Notes: generated from the letters alone by a model not told the origin. Shown: positions 34,359 to 47,322, numbered from the stretch's first letter. The stretch: 64,000 nucleotides of DNA from Siphonodentalium dalli (GCA_032622095.1 CP136069.1:119710126-119774125); one strand, 5' to 3'. Numbers and translations: made by a program.

Positions 34359-35695
34359 TTGGGGACACCAGAGGGAGGAGGTGGAAGAGGAAGACGCCGT
34401 TCCAGAGAAGAAGGGATGCAGACAGGCAGGCCAAGTGGAGACAGGGGCGAGCTGAGAGACGCCCAGCTCCCCCCACTTGGCCTCCCCCGACAATATCACC
34501 ACCAGAAGCGGGGACGCCGTTGTCATTCCAGAGGTCCCTGCTATCGTCACCGAGGTCAGTGGAGACAGGGACGCGGATACCACCCCGACGTTCCTGCCGC
34601 TGACTTCGGGGTGGAGATGGACACGTCGACACCTTGGACACCGGAATACCATCACAGCCCGGTGTCCTCCATCTCCACCACCAGCAACAACTAGGGGTGC
34701 CACAATTAATCGTATATTCGATGAACCGTTGATAAAGCAGAAAATCGATTACCATTTCCGTCGTCGATTAATCTCCGTTATTTATTTCGGACGTCGGAAA
34801 GTGCCGGGTATTATTGAATACCATGTTTGTTTTACACAGTTTAATCTACAACCAAAGTTTTAACAACCTTTGATCGTGCATCAGAGAGAGTCTGACAACA
34901 TGAGTATACTTAGATGTTACTAGTGCAGTCTATCACTTAACGTGTGGTGACTGCTAAATGAAACTCACTATTACTATCACAATTACTTAACTTGTTCTGA
35001 GTCCTGAAATTTCTGGGTGGGGGGCCACCTTTGTGATTGTTATCCACACTCTCTAACATTAGATTCCTTTTTTTTAGGAACCGCCGGCGGTCCGTCATGC
35101 ATTCCTATTTTTATATTGTTTGTGTTTGGCTATTCATAACACTGAAATTAATGGCTATATGTTCGTTCTAATGAACTCACAATTATTATAACCTTGACAT
35201 TGCCGAGAAATGTGCTGGTATTGAATACATTGTGCTCATTAGTCATTACCGGTGGTTTATGGTGCACATTATTAACGTAAAAATTACATCAGTCAAGTTT
35301 TTTAACCAACACCCAGCCAATAGGCCATATTACGGAATACTTCCACTGTTATTGATATTAGGTGCGATTAATCGATTATAATCGATTATTGACGACCGAT
35401 TATCGATTATCAAAATCAATAATTGTGGCAGCTCTAGCAACAACAACAACAACAGTTCCAACAGCGGCTACCTCTCGGCGAAGGAAGTATAAATCGTTCG
35501 GGCCACGAGGGAGGAGATGGCAGAAGCTAAGGAAATCATGGCAAAGTCAACAGCCAGAGCAGACACAATCGAAGAAGAAATAAAACGATCAGAAGAAATC
35601 ACCAAAAGAACAGCGCTAGATGAACTCCTCGCTGCCATCTCCGCATCTAAACAAACAACAACAACAGTAACAACACCAGCCGACAGAAAAAAGTA
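34359..35695 (+). pseudogene. unrecognised GC-rich ORF split by the hAT element
   Basis: The left part (34359-34691) is open and rich in Gly/Arg/Pro with a Ser/Asn run (SSISTTSNN) at the insertion. On the right of the element the same frame resumes with a Ser/Asn stretch, meets one TAA, and continues as a charged, helix-prone segment (EEEIKRSEEITKRTALDELL) to a stop at 35695. A TATA-like CTATATAAAA lies at 34311. At 35816-35836 there is a GGAAGGGG-loop-CCCCTTCC hairpin. I do not recognise the protein. It could be a dead gene, or the ORF of an older mobile element. Confidence 0.45.
34692..35436. mobile_element. hAT-like non-autonomous element
   Basis: It is 745 bp with inverted ends TAGGGGTGCCACAATTA and TAATTGTGGCAGCTCTA, and an exact 8-bp duplication GCAACAAC at 34684-34691 and 35437-35444. 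Repeated ATCGATTA words lie inside both ends. The TAG start and 8-bp duplication are hAT features. It interrupts a GC-rich coding-like region. Confidence 0.9.
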
Positions 35696-36079
35696 AAAGG
35701 CAAAGACAAAAAAAAAAAACATCATGCCTAGATCATCCTTTTCATCCGCTTCATCAATTTAATGATTATGTATTACCATAACATGTTAATTATTAAAATA
35801 CCAAAGTGGGTTGTAGGGAAGGGGTTCCGCCCCTTCCAAATCCTCCCGGGTTAGATCCCAAACCCAAACCCCAAAACAAAAAAAACATTGCTACGAAAAT
35901 TGCTTAGACTGGATCATTGACAGGATGCTCAACATGGAGAGCAGATATTGTCATACATCGCAGTCAAAAGAATAATAAGAAATGCAGAATGTTTGAGTTA
36001 TACCAGTTCAACCAGAAGAGCCATATGAAGTTTGGGGTCAATTGGATAAAAATATTAGGTGTAGGGCATTCCGAAGTAT

Positions 36080-37340
36080 ATAGTAAATCCAAGATGGCTG
36101 CTGGCAACAATGTTTATGATCATATATTGTTCTAATTCGATAGCTCCCATCTGGTAGTGATCCTGAACATGTCTGTAAATTGAATATGATATCTAAGATG
36201 GCTGCTAACAGCCATGTTTTTAATCGGATGAGGTATGTGGCCTGTAAAAAAGGATTCAGTCATGCAAATATCTTATTTTTATAAGTATAATACATTTTTC
36301 CTTAAAGAAAGCCTGAACACTGAACTATATGGATATATGTCCTGATTTTACAAAGCAGGACAAATATCCATATAGTTCAGTGTGAAAGGCTTCCTTTAGC
36401 GGAAAAAGTTAAATCCAAGATTGCTGGCGGCCATGTTTTTCGATGAATTTTGGGGAAAAAATTGATGGCCGTCATCTATAGGTCACCCCGAGATCCATAT
36501 GAAGTTTGGTTATGATGGGATGAGGGAGTGGCCTGTAGGGTGTGCCAAAGGATTTAGTAATACAAAGAGTAAAATCCAAGATGGCTGCTGGTGGCCATGT
36601 TTTTCAATGAAATTTAGAAAAATTTGATTCACTCCCATCTAGTGGTCACCCAAAAGATCCACATTAAGTTTGGTGATGATCGGATGAGGGATGTGATCTG
36701 TAAGGTGTGCCAAAGGAATTAGTCATGCAAAGAGTAAAATCCAAGATGGCTGCTATCTGGACATGATAAAATTTGAATTTAAGATGGCCACTGGCAGAAA
36801 TTTTTTTTTTTTAATTTTGACAAACATTTATGGCTCCCTTCTAGAGGTCACCCCCAAAGATCCATATGAAGTTTGGTGATGATCGGATGAGGGCGGTGGC
36901 ATGTAGGTGTGTCAAAGGATGTAGTCATACAAAGAGAAAAATCCAAGATGGCTGCTCAGGTGGCCATGTTTTTCAATGAATTTCAGAAACATTTGATGGC
37001 TCCCATCCAGTGGTCACCCAACAGATCCATCAGGGATGTGGTCTGTAGGGTGTGCCAAATGATATAGTCATGTAAAGAGTAAAATCCAAGATGGCTGCTC
37101 AAATTCGATAGTTTCCATCTAGAGGTGATCCTAAACATGCCTGTATATTTTAAAAACATACAGGCTGCAGGGTGTGCCGATAGATTAAAATTTGATTTCC
37201 AAGATGGCTGACAGCCATGTTTTTTAACAAATTTCAGAAAAAAATCGATGGCTCCCATCTAGCGGTCACCCGAAGATCCATATGAAGTTTGGTGATGAAC
37301 GGAGGAGAGATATGACCTGTAGGGTGTGCTAATGGAAATT
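36080..37340. repeat. tandem array with CCAAGATGGCTGC
   Basis: About seven diverged units of 165-175 bp, each with ATCCAAGATGGCTGCT, GGCCATGTTTTTCAATGAA, GATGGCTCCCATCTAG, ATCCATATGAAGTTTGG and TGTAGGGTGTGCCAA. A single 113-bp foldback interrupts it. Confidence 0.85.
36296..36408. repeat. 113-bp foldback within the AAGATGGC array
   Basis: Arms of about 50 bp, including GAACACTGAACTATATGGAT and ATCCATATAGTTCAGTGT, face each other around TTTTACAAAG. It interrupts the surrounding tandem repeat. Confidence 0.75.
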
Positions 37341-37772
37341 GTTGATGGACGCTCACGAGGACAAATGGATGCAAAAACAGAAGAGTAACTACAAGTGTTA
37401 CACATATTTAACTTGAAAGAGTTTTAAAAAATGTTTTTCAATCAACAAAGACACACACATCACAGCTTAACAGTGTAGTGTCTTGTAATTATCTATCCCA
37501 GTTCTCTAAAAAAAAAATATATATTCTATACAGAAAGCTCAGGGAATAGATACACAATCTTTACTTTTCTGAAGAGAAATAATTCAGCTGAGTTTATATA
37601 AATTAATAAGGATAAAGCTATATAAATAGGTGACATGAATGTAGTTTTCATGTTTTATTCAGGTGTATGTCACTGGCTATCAGAGCACATTTAGTGTGTC
37701 CAATGGCCACAGCCCTGTACCCTTCAATAACAACACACTTGAACTAGATTCATTTCTAAATTCAATACGTAC

Positions 37773-37919
37773 CTCAGAGCTTGTTGTAACAACCAAAAGT
37801 GAACAATTAGTGTCTCTTGTTGAGAATGAAAAGATAATTTCCAGATCTTTTAACTCGTCCTCTATTCTTATAAATATCTGCTGTTCTGGCTCTCCACTGA
37901 AGGATGCAAGGAGAATTTT
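37773..37919 (-). CDS. LAMA: laminin alpha exon: start of LG3
   Basis: This 147-nt exon ends at the donor GTACGT. Two acceptors are visible: CCTTCCAG before 37919 and CATCCTTCAG before 37896. Only the first keeps phase with the preceding exon, so it is preferred. The product runs KILLASFSGEPEQQIFIRIE then DLEIIFSFSTRDTNCSLLVV, which is the first LG3 beta-strands with the xxIxFSFxT core. If the inner acceptor is ever used it would shift the frame relative to the upstream exon. Confidence 0.85.
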
Positions 37920-37984
37920 CTGGAAGGTCAATATAATCTAACATAAGGAATTCATTTGAAGGGTAAAACTACTATTTGTACAAT

Positions 37985-38557
37985 TTAAATCATTCATTTA
38001 CTAAAGGATTCTCCCATTCAGTTATAAATGCATATATTGGAATGGTCTATTGTTCATCTGGAGGGATGTTCAGGAAACATAAGCAGGTGCCAGATATAGA
38101 GGATCTCACATGAGTTTCTATTTTATACGGAATTTGTCAACCGAGTTCACTAAATTCGATTTGAGCCGAGGTTTACCGAGGCTCAAATAGAATTTAGAGG
38201 ACGAGGTTGATAAATTACATATAAAATAGGACGAGTGTGAGATACCTTTTATCACATGATCAAATAAACCCGAAGCAACGCGAAATATTCATCGAAAACA
38301 ACAATCATAACTACAGCGATCGCAAGTTATTTGAAGAACGCCGTGACGTCATCGCACGCGCTGATATTAAACGTGTCTATTACCGATAATTATGAAACTG
38401 CTTTTATGGCCAAATTATGTGATAAAATAAGTTAATAACAAGTGCAGGAGGAATCATATAAGTTCAACAGTTGAACTTAATTATTATCTGAACATTATGA
38501 TCTGAACATTTCCTAAATGATCTACTCGTCAATGAGTATGTAATATAGAAAGGGTTG
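37985..38557. mobile_element. TCTATACTAAATACTCAT family copy split by a palindromic insert
   Basis: The halves 37985-38100 and 38431-38557 are colinear with 20150-20428. The insert 38101-38430 has CTCACATGAGTTTCTATTTT paired with AAAATAGGACGAGTGTGAG, and outer TTTTATCACATGATC paired with TTATGTGATAAAATA. Confidence 0.7.
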
Positions 38558-39079
38558 TCACAGCAAATAATGAGATTAAACCTCTGAGCCCATTCAAGGG
38601 GAAATTTATAATTTTAGTGGGGAGCTCAAAATTCAAAAGATCACCAATAATAAAGAGTGTGTGTGGTTTTCATAATTCATTAACATGTTGACTGCCGATA
38701 CCCCTATATACAGTGTATCCTTCCTGGACGCCAACTTGAGATTAAGTATGGAATAGGCAGAACCTTGTCTTATTACCCTTTAATAGACCTCAAAACTGAA
38801 TATGTAATGACTCAAATCATATAAAACATGCTATAAATGCACTATAAGAAAACTTATTAAGTCGGCACCAAACAATGATATTTCATAGTATTTTTACTAT
38901 GAGTTGTCTGACGTACTCATACTTTTTCACCTTTTTTTAATAATAACAGAAATATGTGATCCCATATAAAGTACAAGTTAATTGACAGTGGCAGTGGCAT
39001 ATTATATACTAAATATTTTTTATTATTTTGGGTGTTCTTGTGATTTCTTTGTGATGCCTATGTGTTTCAATACTAATTA

Positions 39080-39325
39080 CTCATTAAAAACTAGTTCCCT
39101 TTGGAAATATTTAAATAATAAGTTCAACTACCGTAATAGGTCATTTGTTGAAATTATTATCTGAACATTTCCCACGAATGAATTTGAATCTTCAGCACTT
39201 GTATTATCTTTTTGTCTGACTGTCATCTGCTATTTTATCCTGAACACCCCTTAAAATGAATAATAGACAATTCCAATGTATATCTTTATAACTGAATGGG
39301 AGAAACCATTCACAATCTTAGTAAG
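39080..39325. mobile_element. TCTATACTAAATACTCAT family, eroded copy
   Basis: It holds AATTACTCATTAAAAACTAG, AATAAGTTCAAC, TTGAAATTATTATCTGAACA and ATTCCAATGTATATCTTTAT as in the family; the TTAA ends are lost. Confidence 0.65.
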
Positions 39326-39459
39326 TGACAAAAAAAAATCGCTATGGTGTGGCAAAATATGCCTGTGGTAATTTCAACAATGGGCCATAACTCTGGTGAA
39401 AATTGGTGGGCAGAACCCAAATTCGAACTTGACCATCATATTTTAATACTCGCAGAGTT

Positions 39460-41468
39460 CCGGGAAGTCACCAGAGAAGGTCGGACATAAACGTAGACTG
39501 CATATTATACCTAGTTCACATTTCAATTCGTGGCCGAGGAAATCTACAGGTTTGGGCTAATTTTATTTATTAGTGGATGAATTAAGAAATAATAGCCTCT
39601 GCGTGGATTCTGAAGTTGATTTGTAACAAACAACAAATTCAACGTGGTCATGAGTTTTGACGGCAATAAAATTTCAGAAACTCTACTCACCATTTCTTAA
39701 TATATACCCCTGAATCTATAAAAGTTCACATCTTCGAACAATTTCAGAATTAAATTGAGTTAGAGTGATCATGAGATCATATAGGCTACCGGGTCTAATG
39801 AGAACAATGGAATAACCTTTAAATATATATCTGAATATTGTAAATTTCCTGAAAACTGAAAACCAAGGCCAACAAGACAAGTAATCATTTTGGATGAAAC
39901 AGATTATAAGGGTATTTCCACATATAAATCGACACCTTTTGCATAATTAACTGCTACTGTTGAGAATTATGAATAGTCACCAATAAACTTTGATAGAACT
40001 GTTTGAGCATGATACAAGCAGAACAATTTATAGAATTATTTATTTGTAATACTTGGCAATGTTGTATTCATTTGCTGATAATAATTATAACAAATGTTGC
40101 TTTGACAGGTATACAAAATAAATAGTTAATATAAATTGTTCAGAGTTTTGTTGTTTATACAACAGAGACGTATATATGTATTTATAAGTGACTGTTGTCA
40201 TCGGGAATTCCATACCAACAGCGGGTCGCTTATAACATTAAATGCCACAAACAGTCGCTTATGTGGTATAAATAATAACAACAAACGCATATCATTATTC
40301 AGATTATACAAACACCACACATTATTAATTTTTATAGTATAGTATATGGCCAGGAAACCTTCCAGCAATATTGAGCTGAGATCAGCCTATATAAATGCAA
40401 ATGTTGTCTGATCCTCATTTCCATACATTATCTCTTCTATTTTGCATATTTGTGTCATCTGTATGTTATGTTATGTTGGATTTGGAAATAAAAATATGTT
40501 TACACTAAATGCAAATTGCCACCCATTGTGTAAGGCATGCCTACTTGATTGTCTACATTGTGTTGATAAAAGCTTACATAGGGAGCAGTGAGAGTTAATT
40601 AATTTTCACACAGCCCTAATCCAAATCTGTTAGCCATGGACTTTGTCTCAGTGTTAGATGTGTTTGGGGTAATTAAATGCTGGATTCTGATAGCGATATC
40701 GTCCATATCATTATCCACATCGGTGGCTATGACGTACCGGTACCGACTATTTACATAAAGTGAAACCGACTATACGGTGTCAAAAACAGTATCACGATAT
40801 GACTAAATACCATGAAGCTCTAAAATATTTCGGACGTTCCAAAAACCTTTTCTCAGAATTGACTGCGAGTCAGTTTGTAAGAGAATAGTGCAGTTCAAAC
40901 TTCTTGCCACTTGCAGTAAGGTGATATGGTTCTGTTTGCTGTGATTATTTTGTACTTAATTATCAGGTAATATATAGGCAGTGTGGTATAGGCTCGATGA
41001 TTGCATGCGATTCAGCAGTGTATTTTTTGGTTGTTGGCTTCATTGCTGGTGATAGATCTTGACTTATTGTAACAGAGTGTCTATCTGTCATCACACTTAG
41101 TGTTTCGTAAGATTCTCGTTTCACACAGATGATTAAATTAATTGCCACTAAGAGATATAAATTAAAGCCACATGGTGATTACCATTTAAGGACACAATCT
41201 CCGAGTCATCTCCCACATTGAGGACAAGAGAAACCATCTCAAGCTTATTAATATATGATTTATACATATTTGTGAGCTTTCTTGAAAACCTTAACCCGTA
41301 ATCGTAATACGGATATGGTAAAACGACAATTGATAGAAAGAACACGAATTCTAGTGACATAGTATCCTATGTGTAATTCTTATCAGTAGTAGTTCATTAC
41401 ACGAAAGGTGTCGAATAAACATTACAACTTTTTCAATTTTCATATTTACTAATTATAACATAGTTTAC
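39460..41468. other. laminin intron, no gene seen
   Basis: AT-rich, with chance ORFs of up to 70 codons and no recognised element. Confidence 0.45.
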
Positions 41469-41589
41469 CTCAGTTGAGCACCCTGAAGTTAAATGTTTCG
41501 CAAACTTATTATTGTTCAAGTTGATTGACCGATCCCCGAGCTGCACATCTCTTAGACAACCATGGAAATTCCGTTCAAAACGAGAACAC
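41469..41589 (-). CDS. LAMA: laminin alpha exon: end of LG2 with its disulfide pair
   Basis: This 121-nt exon lies between TATTACAG and the donor GTAAAC. It reads CSRFERNFHGCLRDVQLGD and continues to LTSGCSTE. The FHGCLRDVQL motif and the later SGC are the conserved LG cysteine pair that closes the domain. The exon ends on a complete codon (GAG), and this fixes the acceptor choice of the next exon. Confidence 0.92.
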
Positions 41590-41800
41590 CTGTAATATAA
41601 AGGTTCAATAATCAGTTGTTACAACTTTGCTAATTACGTTCCTTCAAATTAAAAATAATTGACTAGTTGTGAATTCACACGATCCCCTAAATGTTGACCA
41701 ATATTCAAAACTTAGGACAATCAAATAGTAATCTATTTCCCTAATGTTGAAACAATCCAACTCCAAAAAGAACATAAGAGTTTAACTAGTCAGATATTTT

Positions 41801-41882
41801 ATTCCCATAAGCTCATATGTTAGGGATTAAATAGGGGTCAATCGATCTCTGTTCGTAGTGTGGGTCGAGTGAGTGAAACAAC
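41801..41882 (-). repeat. solitary copy of the DIRS right-flank module
   Basis: The segment 41838-41882 is the reverse complement of 52158-52204, and the adjoining 41801-41833 is the reverse complement of 51926-51958. It joins two pieces that are 200 bp apart in the large element, so it is not a simple copy of that locus. It lies 210 bp upstream of the LG2 exon at 41469-41589 in transcript sense. Confidence 0.75.
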
Positions 41883-42210
41883 AAGACTGCCAAGACTGAT
41901 AAGACTGGGACTTTGGAGACCATAACAGTTAGAACTTTTCATAATCACTTTAAAAAAGTAGATCTAAACAGGATATGTAGATAGATAGGCTTCATGTACC
42001 AACTGTACGCTACGGACCCCCCCCCCCCCCCCCCCTCCTCCAGCTCATGTCCCTTCCCGACCAGGCTCCAGACTCCCAAGTCTTAGATTGGCAACTGTCA
42101 TCTCAAACTTTCTCTATTGTTGGAAATTTCCAATCTCACAAGCACCTTTTTATAAAACTATTTAGACATGTTTGAAGCCCAATTATCCATGGACCCAAAA
42201 ACAGCATATA

Positions 42211-44767
42211 CAGCACTGCTCAAATTAAGCGACCTGTTTTAACGAGGTGTACATGCGTTATTACCACGGTGCAATACCGCGACATACCGCCGATTTGCGG
42301 TTGCACTACCACGCGCGTACCGCGGTACCACCGCGACGTTCACGGTACCACCGCACTACCAGCGGTAACGAATGTTGGTAGCGCGGTGGCACGCGGTAAT
42401 GCACCGCACAAACGCGGTGACATTACCGCTACGCGGTAGCATTTTTGTAACGAGGTTAATGACGGGATTCGATGGCTGACCGTCAATCTTCCAAAATAGG
42501 ACGGCCGTTCTCACGATCTCCGTCCATGTTTGTGTACCGTGAAGTGTATTATTAAAATATTGAAATAGATGAAAGCCGAGTATCGGGAAATATGCCCATT
42601 ATAACGGGCTTCCAGATTAAGTAAAGGTAAGTATAAGTTACTTTGAGAAAGTCATTTTTCAATTAATGTGAATATTAAAATATTACAATAACATTTCTAG
42701 TCTCGTTTTATTGCCTAAAATTCCCATAAATGACACTATTTGTAATCAGTGTTGGTTATCGGGAAGGGAACAAATGATTTCGGCCATTTTAGACAGCTCG
42801 ATAAATCCCGTATCTATACAGTTTATATCAATGTTCAGATGTACGTGATCCCTAAATTGAATGATAACGACCACTATTTAAATAGTCCCCAGAATAAATA
42901 TCGTTATTAACTTTATTGACATTCATTAACTGCAAATCACAAACACCATTTGTTCGTATAACGGGAATTATTGTCTTTGCAATAAAAGACACAACGTGGA
43001 ACTCCCGTATATCCAGGAAAAAAAACACATTCTGGCAAAAGCACGTGTCTCTGATTACGTCATACTGCAGCTGGCAGACTTTGTTAATATACGTCACGGC
43101 GCACTTAAATTAAGATGTCGTCATATCTTTTTATAACTGGCCTCAAAGAGTGAAATAAATATTTGTGTTTTGTTGATGGTGCTATTATATAGTAAAACCA
43201 CACACGTGACGCACGCGCGAATGGCTGTTTTGTGTTTTGGACACTTGTATTTCCATTACTTCAATGCGTCCGTTTGGCTTACATAATGCTCGCAGAAGGT
43301 AGTTCAGATATTTATCGATCTATTTTGGTATTGCGAATAATATTATGTGCGAACCGCTACGTGGCTTTAAACAGACAAGTCTCATTCGATCTTTAAAATG
43401 TTGTGCACGTAATAGCTATTTATAAATATTTGTCGCACAAAAGTGAGACAAACGCTCTTTATTGCTACCGTATCAGGAATAAACTAACAAGGACTAAAAC
43501 ACACCGAATTCGATCACTTGAAATAATTATGTTACAATGTTAACCTCTGTATATAACCAAACAAACATATTTTATCTTTCCAACACCATGCATGTTTTTT
43601 TCCGAATAACGATTAGATAGGAATACCGGTATGTGATATAATTTATACTGCGACCCACCGAGAACTACAAGTGCACGCCCTCGCCAAAAGTTGCAATTTC
43701 ACATCAAACGATGCCGCCCGACACGCACTCGTGAGCACAATGAATGGTCACGTAAATTGACAACATTGTGTCTTTCAATGTTTGGTGTTTTGCGTGTGTC
43801 TTTTGTCGCGCACATTGGTGATGATAACAACTTTACTTTGCTGCATGACATGTGCCACGCTTTCTTAGTTATACATTTTATTCCCACCGACAAGAAATCT
43901 TCAGACGCAAATGTTTGTAAATTGCTTTACTATTTCACGAATGCGTACAATCATACGTCTTGGCGATAATATACTATTTACGCGCCGATTATGTTTGGCA
44001 TATGAACACAACTATAGATTTGAACGAATATGAATATTTCTGCAACGATCGCCGCCCTGGCCTCCAAGACTAAACTCGGACTCAGTGTTACTAATGCACC
44101 GTCCCCGCTGGTTTCGACCAAATTCAGATAAATGGAGGCTTTACTTTTCCCATTTTTATAAGAAATTTAGATTTCGGAAACACAAAAAAAAAATAAAAAA
44201 TCCGCATAAGTGGAAACCGATATAGGAATCGGGTGCGTAAATCATTTGACGATATGTAAGATAGATGCTAACAACAAAACTATTACTCCACGGTGTTTTG
44301 CGTAATCCAGTCGCCGTAAGTAATTATAGCTGAGTTCAAAAACCGCCGACGTGATTAAACGTGATGTACGTGTACATTTGTAATATGTTACATGTAAACC
44401 AGACATGTTCATATGTATACGTGTATATATTACGTGCAGCTTACAGGTATTCATTCAATACAAAAGTTATTCATAATCATTTACCTACCGTGTGACGCCT
44501 TGTTTCAGTCGTGTTCTCTCCGCGGTGGAGGGCCGTTAGCGGTAATTTGAACGCGGTTACGAAAAAAATACCGCGGTGTACGGCGGTAACGAACACCAAT
44601 AACGCGGTGACCTGCGGTAACCAACGGTAAAAATACCGTACCAGTACCGCGGGTCAACCGCCCTCCGTCGCGGTACAGAATGATAACCGCAGTATTTTGG
44701 TGGTAACACCGCGGTAAGTACCGGCCCATAACCTCGTTAAACAGGTCGCTTACTGAGAGCATAGCTG
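42211..44767. mobile_element. 2.55-kb element with ACCGCGGTA palindromes
   Basis: The ends share AAGCGACCTGTTT-AACGAGGT in inverse orientation (42225-42248 and 44731-44752), extended outward to CAGCA/GCTG. Just inside, 42250-42450 and 44515-44735 are GC-rich arrays of CCGCGGT, GCGGTAA and TACCGC words unlike the AT-rich surroundings. The core has only short ORFs of unknown meaning, the longest 92 codons at 43691-43969. Confidence 0.75.
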
Positions 44768-44879
44768 TATGTATGTCAGATTAATCAGTCAAGTAGTTCC
44801 AAGGTAGATGTTTTAATGAATTTTGTATTTTATTGATTTTATTAGACACAAAAGTGTTAAGTCCCCATAGCCCCGTCAT

Positions 44880-45850
44880 TTCTTAACAGGTTGCCTTATG
44901 TTAACAAATCTGAATCTCAGTCACTAAAGGATCCTCCATACTATATGTAAGCTAAATAGTCCAACCTCTCTTGAGAAGACATTTTAAGTATTACTATAGA
45001 GGCATACAGTTATGTCTCGGGTCCCACCCTATATCTGATGGTAGATGAGAAGAAGACGTTTTTAAGAATTACCATGGAGGGCAAGAGTTATGGCCCTGGC
45101 TTCACAACCATTTGAAAGAGTGACCTCATTTGAACAAATCTGAATATGAATCACCTAGGGAAAATCCACACCAAATATGAACCCATTCAGTCTTATGATC
45201 TAGAGAAGATGTTCACAGAATTGTTGACAGATTGATGGACGGACAGAAAGATGAACAGGTGACAGATGAGAAGTGATGACTATAGCTTCGTCTCAGGTGA
45301 GCTCAAAAATTACATTTCATTGAACAAATCTGTAAATCACCTCCCCAACACTGTGGGGACATCACTGCAAGAATATGACATTATCTTATTATACCAGTAA
45401 CGTACAGCATAGATACAGGTAGTGTGGGTGGGGTCTCTGCCCATATTTGAACAAACATGAATCCCCATCTCTGATATCTATTCATCTTATAATTATAAAC
45501 ATTCGCTTTTAAGAGTTGAAGTTAATTGATTTTCCAAAAAGGCCCCCATTGGAACAGATCTAAACATGCCACCCAAGGACCCTGAATACACAAATATAAG
45601 CTAAATAGACTTGATGGTTCTTGAGTAGTAATAGTTGTTAGAATTACTATGGAGGGAAAACGTTATGGCCCTGGCACCCCTCCTATTTGACCTGGTGAAC
45701 TTATTTGAACAAATCTGAATGTGAGTCACATTCATATAGATCTCGAGAAGAAAACAATTGTTGATGGATGGATGGACAGAACAATGGATGGAAGGACACT
45801 CCGACAGACCAACAGATTTAATCCAATTTTCCCCCACACTTTTTTGTCCA
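44880..45850. repeat. dispersed repeat with CTCATTTGAACAAATCTGAA
   Basis: Tandem-like units with GACCTCATTTGAACAAATCT, GAGTCACCTAGGGAA and CCAAATATGAACCCA; one block ends near 45310 in ACTATAGCTTCGTCTCAGG and TGAGCTCAAAAA. Confidence 0.75.
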
Positions 45851-45908
45851 TAATAAGGTATAATGAGGTCACATAGCTAAGTGGTTAAGAAAATAATATT
45901 GGAACAGC

Positions 45909-46300
45909 CAAGCGTGAATTTAGTGTGTCTGAGGTCCCAAAAGGGTGAATGTAGTGATGCTATTCTGTAAGGTAGGCTAGCATCACCAAATTCACCATCT
46001 GGGAACCCAATTTTACTTAGTCCTCAACTGCTATGGGAGACCTAGGGACAGACAGAAGTTCTCCAGCTGAAGTTGGTGACATTACTGACATATGACAGTA
46101 TGCGCACCCATTTAACACCTCAATTATGCATTTTAAAATCTAAACAGAAGAGAAAAGAGCTGCTAAAAATGTCAATTTGAGACTCTAGATACTTCCCAGA
46201 AGATGAAGCCTAAGCAGAATGAGGTCCTCATAGGATGTATTTGGCGATGCTAGCCTCTGGGAACCTCATTCTACAAATGCCAGACACACTTAAAGCTCTG
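45909..46300. mobile_element. 434-bp hAT-like MITE, eroded copy 4
   Basis: The GAGGTCCC...GGGTGAAT...GGGAACCTCATTCT arms and the central CTAGGGACAGACAG... segment match copies 1-3, but the outer ends (CAAGCGTG, AAAGCTCTG) are eroded and no duplication is seen. Confidence 0.7.
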
Positions 46301-46854
46301 AGAAAATGAATTTAATCTGATATTAATGACCATTGTATTGTAAACAATGATGGTGCTACTGACAACTTCAGAAAACAAATGTACAACACCATTAATCTCA
46401 TTTAAATTATGAATGACATGAATACACTCCCTGGGGACTCTGCCTATAGCTACAGAAGTTCTCTTATCTATCTATCTGGCCCTGATTATAAACAACATGT
46501 GTCATGTCTGTCAGTTCAGAGCAGAGTTGGCTTGTAATGGGAATGCGCAGATACTAGTATTAAAAGGAATTTACTGAACATTTCTGTACATCTGTCTGTT
46601 CATCTTTTTTCCCAAACCCCTGATTTCAACCAAATTTAGTGGGGAGACTAGAGGTACCTACCCCCCCCCCCCCCCCGAAGATGTAATGTCATAAGTTCTT
46701 CAATTAATTAAATGTTTTTTATTTTATTTAAATAAAAAATATTTTATTTAATAAAAAAAAATATTTATTAAAAATAAATACATATAATTTTGTTTTTTTG
46801 GTTAAATTGAGCAATAAGTTAAATCTAAAAAATAAAATATTTCTTCAGATTTAT

Positions 46855-47249
46855 GTCCATAGCCCCACCCACATTTGACCCAGTGACCTCATTTGAACAA
46901 ATCTGAACCACAGTCACCCAATTGCAAGGTACCCGCATACCAAATATGAACCCAATCGGCCGGACAACTTCAGAAAAGAAGTCGTTTTAAGAATTACTAT
47001 GTGGAAAAATAGTTATGGTCCTGACATCAAAACTATTTGACTTGGTGACCTCATTTGAACAAATCTGAATAAGAGTCACCTAGGGAACATCCACACCAAA
47101 TATAAACCCAATCGGTCTGATGGTTTCAGAGGAGAAGATGTTTAAAGAATTGTTGACGGACGGACAGACGGACGGACGGACAGACAGACGGCTCGACGGA
47201 CGAGGAGTGATGACTATAGCTCCACCGGAGACTTCGTCTCAGGTGAGCT
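46855..47249. repeat. dispersed repeat directly left of the DIRS element
   Basis: It is the same family as 44880-45850, with GACGGACGGACGGACAGACA at 47165 and the end CTCAGGTGAGCT, where the DIRS terminal repeat starts. Confidence 0.8.
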
Positions 47250-47322
47250 AAAAAGCATGCGAGTCCGTGCGCTTGTGTGACCTGCGCATCGCCCCATAGC
47301 CGTCTATGACCCATCACTTTTT
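47250..47322 (+). repeat. DIRS left inverted terminal repeat
   Basis: It starts AAAAAGCATGCGAGTCCGTG and ends CATCACTTTTT. It matches the reverse complement of 52085-52157 at 69 of 73 positions. It begins directly after the AGGTGAGCT end of a dispersed repeat. Confidence 0.92.

Noticed and set aside
34312-34755. Minus-strand ORFs of 132 and 147 codons
   Set aside because: They are shadows of GC-rich low-complexity DNA on the opposite strand and have no consistent motif.
43691-43969. 92-codon ORF in the ACCGCGGTA element
   Set aside because: No motif recognised; an equal ORF exists on the other strand. Left as part of the element.
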